Positions 62,001 through 64,000 of a DNA stretch of 64,000 nucleotides are shown in pieces. A model generated the notes under the pieces. That model was not told where the DNA came from. It saw nothing but the letters and a program-made list of their open reading frames with translations, and did not search any database. Position 1 is the stretch's first letter; each line of letters begins with the position of its first letter. A program made the translations under genes and the position numbers. The DNA is from QHVT01 sp036399015 (GTDB lineage: Bacteria; Acidobacteriota; Thermoanaerobaculia; Gp7-AA8): the NCBI GenBank assembly GCA_036399015.1, contig DASWNW010000085.1:8732-72731 (forward strand). Direction: 5' to 3'.

Positions 62001-64000
62001 ATCAGCGTGCCGACGACCGAGGATGCGCTTTTCGAGAGCGACGAGACGTTCTTCGTGAACCTCTCCGGCGCCGCGAACATCGTCGACGCGCAGGGGATCG
62101 GCACGATCGAGGACGACGACACGTCGCCCGGCATCTCCATTGACGACGAGGCGGCGTCCGAGGGGAACAACGTGGTCTTCACGGTCACGTTGTCCGCGGC
62201 TGCAGGGACGGACATCAGCGTCAACTACGCGACGGCCAGCGGCACCGCGACCGCGGCCGGCGACTACACCGCGCAGTCGGGCGTGGCCACGATCACCGCC
62301 GGTAACACCAGCACGACCATCTCCGTCGCCACGACCGACGACGCTGTGTTCGAGGCGGACGAGACGTTCGTCGTGAACCTGTCCGGCGCGGCGAACATTA
62401 CGGACAGCCAGGGGCAGGGCACGATCGAGAACGACGATGCGTCGCCCGGCATCTCCATCGACGACGAGGCTGCGTCCGAGGGGAACGCCGTCGTCTTCAC
62501 CGTTACGTTGTCCGCCGCAGCGGGCACGGACATCACCGTCAACTACGCCACGGCCAACGGCACCGCGACCGCGGCCGGCGACTACACCGCGCAGTCGGGC
62601 GTGGCGACCATCACTGCCGGAACGACCAGCACGACCATCAGCGTCCCCACGACGGAAGACGCCGTGTTCGAGGCGGACGAGACGTTCGTCGTGAACCTCT
62701 CCGGCGCGGCGAACATCACCGACAACCAGGGTCAGGGGACGATCGAGAACGACGACACGTCGCCCGGGATCTCGATTGGGGACGAGGCAGCGGCCGAGGG
62801 GAACGCGGTCGTCTTCACCGTTACGTTGTCCGCGGCAGCGGGGACGGACGTCACCGTCAACTACGCCACCGCCAACGGCACCGCGACCGCGGCCGGCGAC
62901 TACACCGCGCAGTCGGGCGTTGCGACGATCACCGCCGGCAACACCAGCACGACCATCTCCGTCCCGACGACGGAAGACGCGCTGTTCGAGAGCGACGAGA
63001 CGTTCGTCGTGAACCTCTCCGGTGCCGCGAACATCACCGACAACCAGGGTCAGGGGACCATCGAGAACGACGACGCATCGCCGGGCATCTCAATTGACGA
63101 CGAGGCAGCGTCCGAGGGGAACGCGGTCGTCTTCACCGTGACGCTCGCCGCGGCAGCGGGCACGGACGTCACCGTCAACTACGCCACCGCCAATGGCACC
63201 GCGACCACGGCCAGCGACTACACGGCGCAATCCGGCGTGGCGACGATCGCCGCCGGCACCACCAGCACGACCATCACCGTCCCCACCACGGAGGACGCCG
63301 CGTTCGAGGCCAACGAGACGTTCGTCGTGAACCTCTCCGGCGCGCCGAACATCACCGACAGCCAAGGGCAGGGGACCATCGAAAACGACGACGCGTCGCC
63401 CGGGATCTCGATTGACGACGACGCAGCGTCCGAGGGGAACAGCGTCGTGTTTGCGGTGACGTTGTCTGCCGCCGCAGGAACGGACATCACCGTCAATTAC
63501 GCGACGGCCAACGGCACCGCAACCGCGCCGGGCGACTACACCGCGCAGTCGGGCGTGGCGACGATCACGGCAGGCAACACCAGCACGACCATCACCGTCC
63601 CCACCACGGAAGACGCCGAGTTCGAGGCAGACGAGACGTTCGTCGTCAACCTCTCCGGCGCGGCGAACATCACCGACAACCAGGGGCAGGGGACGATCGA
63701 GAACGACGACGCATCGCCGGGCATCTCGATTGACGACGACGCAGCGTCCGAGGGGAACAGCGTCGTGTTTACGGTAACGTTGTCTGCCGCCGCAGGCACG
63801 GACATTACCGTCAACTACGCCACGGCCAATGGCACCGCAACCGCGCCGGGCGACTACACCGCGCAGTCGGGCGTGGCGACGATCACGGCAGGCAACACCA
63901 GCACGACCATCACCGTCCCCCCCACGGAAGACGCCGAGTTCGAGGCTGACGAGACGTTCGTCGTGAACCTCTCCGGCGCGGCGAACATCACCGACAACCA
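59058..64000 (+). CDS. Giant secreted beta-helix and Calx-beta repeat protein (partial)
   Basis: At least 1647 residues, still open at the right edge. A signal peptide (1-19, MRRFLVALALALSIPASAS) is followed by a CSLREA-type motif (CTLRAAITEAN, about 43-53), a right-handed parallel beta-helix (about 60-600, with recurrent GNVISGN and NYIGxDxTGT turns), a linker beta domain, then Calx-beta domains from about residue 695. Nine Calx-beta units have begun by the window end; from 62124 on they are exactly 106 residues each, with EGN, VNYATA, DYTAQSG and ETFVVNLSGAANI hallmarks and Asp-rich calcium-binding ends. The ATG at 59058 follows GGAGG. Probably a calcium-stabilised adhesin or surface layer protein. 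Confidence 0.9.
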   Translation, partial: MRRFLVALALALSIPASASTYTVDDTGDAPDFNPGDDVCSTAAVGGVCTLRAAITEANAHAGPDEIEFDVAGTISPATQYPSIVDTVTIEGRGAPGYTNAPVVKLDGAFSVAVGLHFDAGSDESELIALEISGFSTAGVLVDSDELSIRQNYLGPVTGGTPNGDGLQLNGNGSTVGGADDGGNVISGNQAYGILVTGTDHVISDNFIGTDAAGTSDLANGDDGISISGGATGVTIGSATEGEENVISGNFDVGVSIDDGSGNTIAGNYIGLDVTGTAAIPNFIGVEVNAAGNIIGTADVGNVISGNDDDGIDINADDTVVHNNLIGPDATGTVGIGNFAFGIAAFVVSNVDVGGMGANEGNVISYNGGGGIFFLEVEDSRIVNNIVGLDAAGTNILGNGLEGILLFDSYTVAVGSNVVSGNSGGGIVDAGGVENIIELNRVGTTADGSAAAGNLDTGIELFATLDTIVRSNVVSANGGHGIETTFGSTGAVIHSNIAGLSADLSTPLGNTLDGINVCDGASDTVVGSVALGGNIISANLENGIGVEATALTNNTWAANSIYDNGLLGIDIAIDGVTPNDPDDPDVGPNNYQNYPELVSAVTTPSASQVRGTIDTVPAAAFTIHFYSSPAADPSGFGEGRTYLGATSGTADANGDAAFVFTGPALTAGHVVTATATTADGTSEFSGAEAVATAPAISFSSATYGVAETGVTATITVTRSGDLDAISTVQYATSNDSATAGADYTATSGTLTFAAGDDTETFTVTIANDANDEPAETIDLTLSSPTAATLAAPSTAELTISDDDGPPQLSIDDVSRAEGDGGTTAFTFDVTLSVASGFTVSVDYATGIGTASVGSDYTAVSATTLTFDPGETTQSVTVNVAGDVLFEDDETFFVNLSNATNASFGDNQGLGTIQNDETVPEVSIADDAVSEGENVVFTVTLSGPSENDVTVNYATANDGASAGSDYTAQSAVATITAGTTSTTISVPTTEDALFESDETFFVNLSGAANIVDAQGIGTIEDDDTSPGISIDDEAASEGNNVVFTVTLSAAAGTDISVNYATASGTATAAGDYTAQSGVATITAGNTSTTISVATTDDAVFEADETFVVNLSGAANITDSQGQGTIENDDASPGISIDDEAASEGNAVVFTVTLSAAAGTDITVNYATANGTATAAGDYTAQSGVATITAGTTSTTISVPTTEDAVFEADETFVVNLSGAANITDNQGQGTIENDDTSPGISIGDEAAAEGNAVVFTVTLSAAAGTDVTVNYATANGTATAAGDYTAQSGVATITAGNTSTTISVPTTEDALFESDETFVVNLSGAANITDNQGQGTIENDDASPGISIDDEAASEGNAVVFTVTLAAAAGTDVTVNYATANGTATTASDYTAQSGVATIAAGTTSTTITVPTTEDAAFEANETFVVNLSGAPNITDSQGQGTIENDDASPGISIDDDAASEGNSVVFAVTLSAAAGTDITVNYATANGTATAPGDYTAQSGVATITAGNTSTTITVPTTEDAEFEADETFVVNLSGAANITDNQGQGTIENDDASPGISIDDDAASEGNSVVFTVTLSAAAGTDITVNYATANGTATAPGDYTAQSGVATITAGNTSTTITVPPTEDAEFEADETFVVNLSGAANITDN
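62124..64000 (+). repeat. 318-bp tandem repeats encoding Calx-beta domains
   Basis: The segment beginning at the Ser codon of SPGIS recurs at 62124, 62442, 62760, 63078, 63396 and 63714, exactly 318 bp (106 codons) apart each time, and continues past the window. DNA identity between units is high enough that recombination or assembly collapse is likely in this region. Confidence 0.95.

Overview
The window is GC-rich, densely packed bacterial DNA with no tRNA, rRNA, phage or CRISPR signal. It most resembles a member of the Acidobacteriota. The supporting genes are an Oar-like TonB receptor with a carboxypeptidase-regulatory N-terminus, two 800-residue permeases of the type known as acidobacterial duplicated orphan permeases (ADOP), TPR-tailed sulfatase-like lipoproteins, and a CSLREA/beta-helix/Calx-beta surface protein. 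Taxonomy is inferred from gene content only. The envelope is Gram-negative: heptose/LPS genes, lipoproteins, a TonB receptor and a CsgG homologue.

Layout. 1-3.2 kb (minus): type IV pilus genes pilC (partial), pilT, pilB. 3.3-6.6 kb (minus): a heptose operon rfaE1-rfaE2-waaC-DUF3108. 6.6-9.4 kb: a tiny DUF5522 gene, then cheW and a chemoreceptor. 9.4-13.4 kb (plus): twin-FHA protein, GGDEF cyclase, CsgG-like lipoprotein, lexA and an XRE regulator. 13.4-20.8 kb (minus): two TPR sulfatase-like lipoproteins downstream of a TonB receptor. 21-23 kb (minus): SDR epimerase and tsaD. 23-29.7 kb (plus): valS-birA-coaX-ggt-rpiA, tightly overlapping. 29.6-32.7 kb: small lipoprotein, bioY, DUF6624 protein and two orphan membrane proteins. 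32.8-39.6 kb (minus): lon, nrdR, a flippase-like membrane protein, and an NtrY/NtrC-like pair. 39.6-45.2 kb (minus): one ABC ATPase with two ADOP permeases. 45.4-50 kb: deacetylase-like enzyme, Coa1-like protein, glycosyltransferase, a lone HSDR_N-type nuclease and a methyltransferase. 50-64 kb (plus): two collagen-like fibre proteins with self-cleaving S74 tails, a TPR GT-C glycosyltransferase, and a giant beta-helix/Calx-beta protein that runs off the window.

Two things stand out. First, the window is littered with short elements built from tandem 7-bp words (10-bp at two loci) on one arm and the inverse-complement words on the other. The word differs from locus to locus but the architecture repeats. 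These elements intrude into coding sequence: one supplies the whole signal peptide of the gamma-glutamyltransferase, another lies inside waaC, and another pair brackets the DUF5522 gene and writes the tail of CheW. Second, the 50-64 kb block looks like a surface-fibre locus. It holds Thr-rich collagen-like stalks, autoproteolytic trimerising chaperone tails and a TMTC-like glycosyltransferase that could decorate them. A 21-bp tandem array lies just upstream.

Most genes are co-directional with ATGA-type overlaps, so translation coupling is probably common. Start sites were chosen by ribosome-binding sites, signal peptides and family length, because long spurious extensions are frequent at this GC content.
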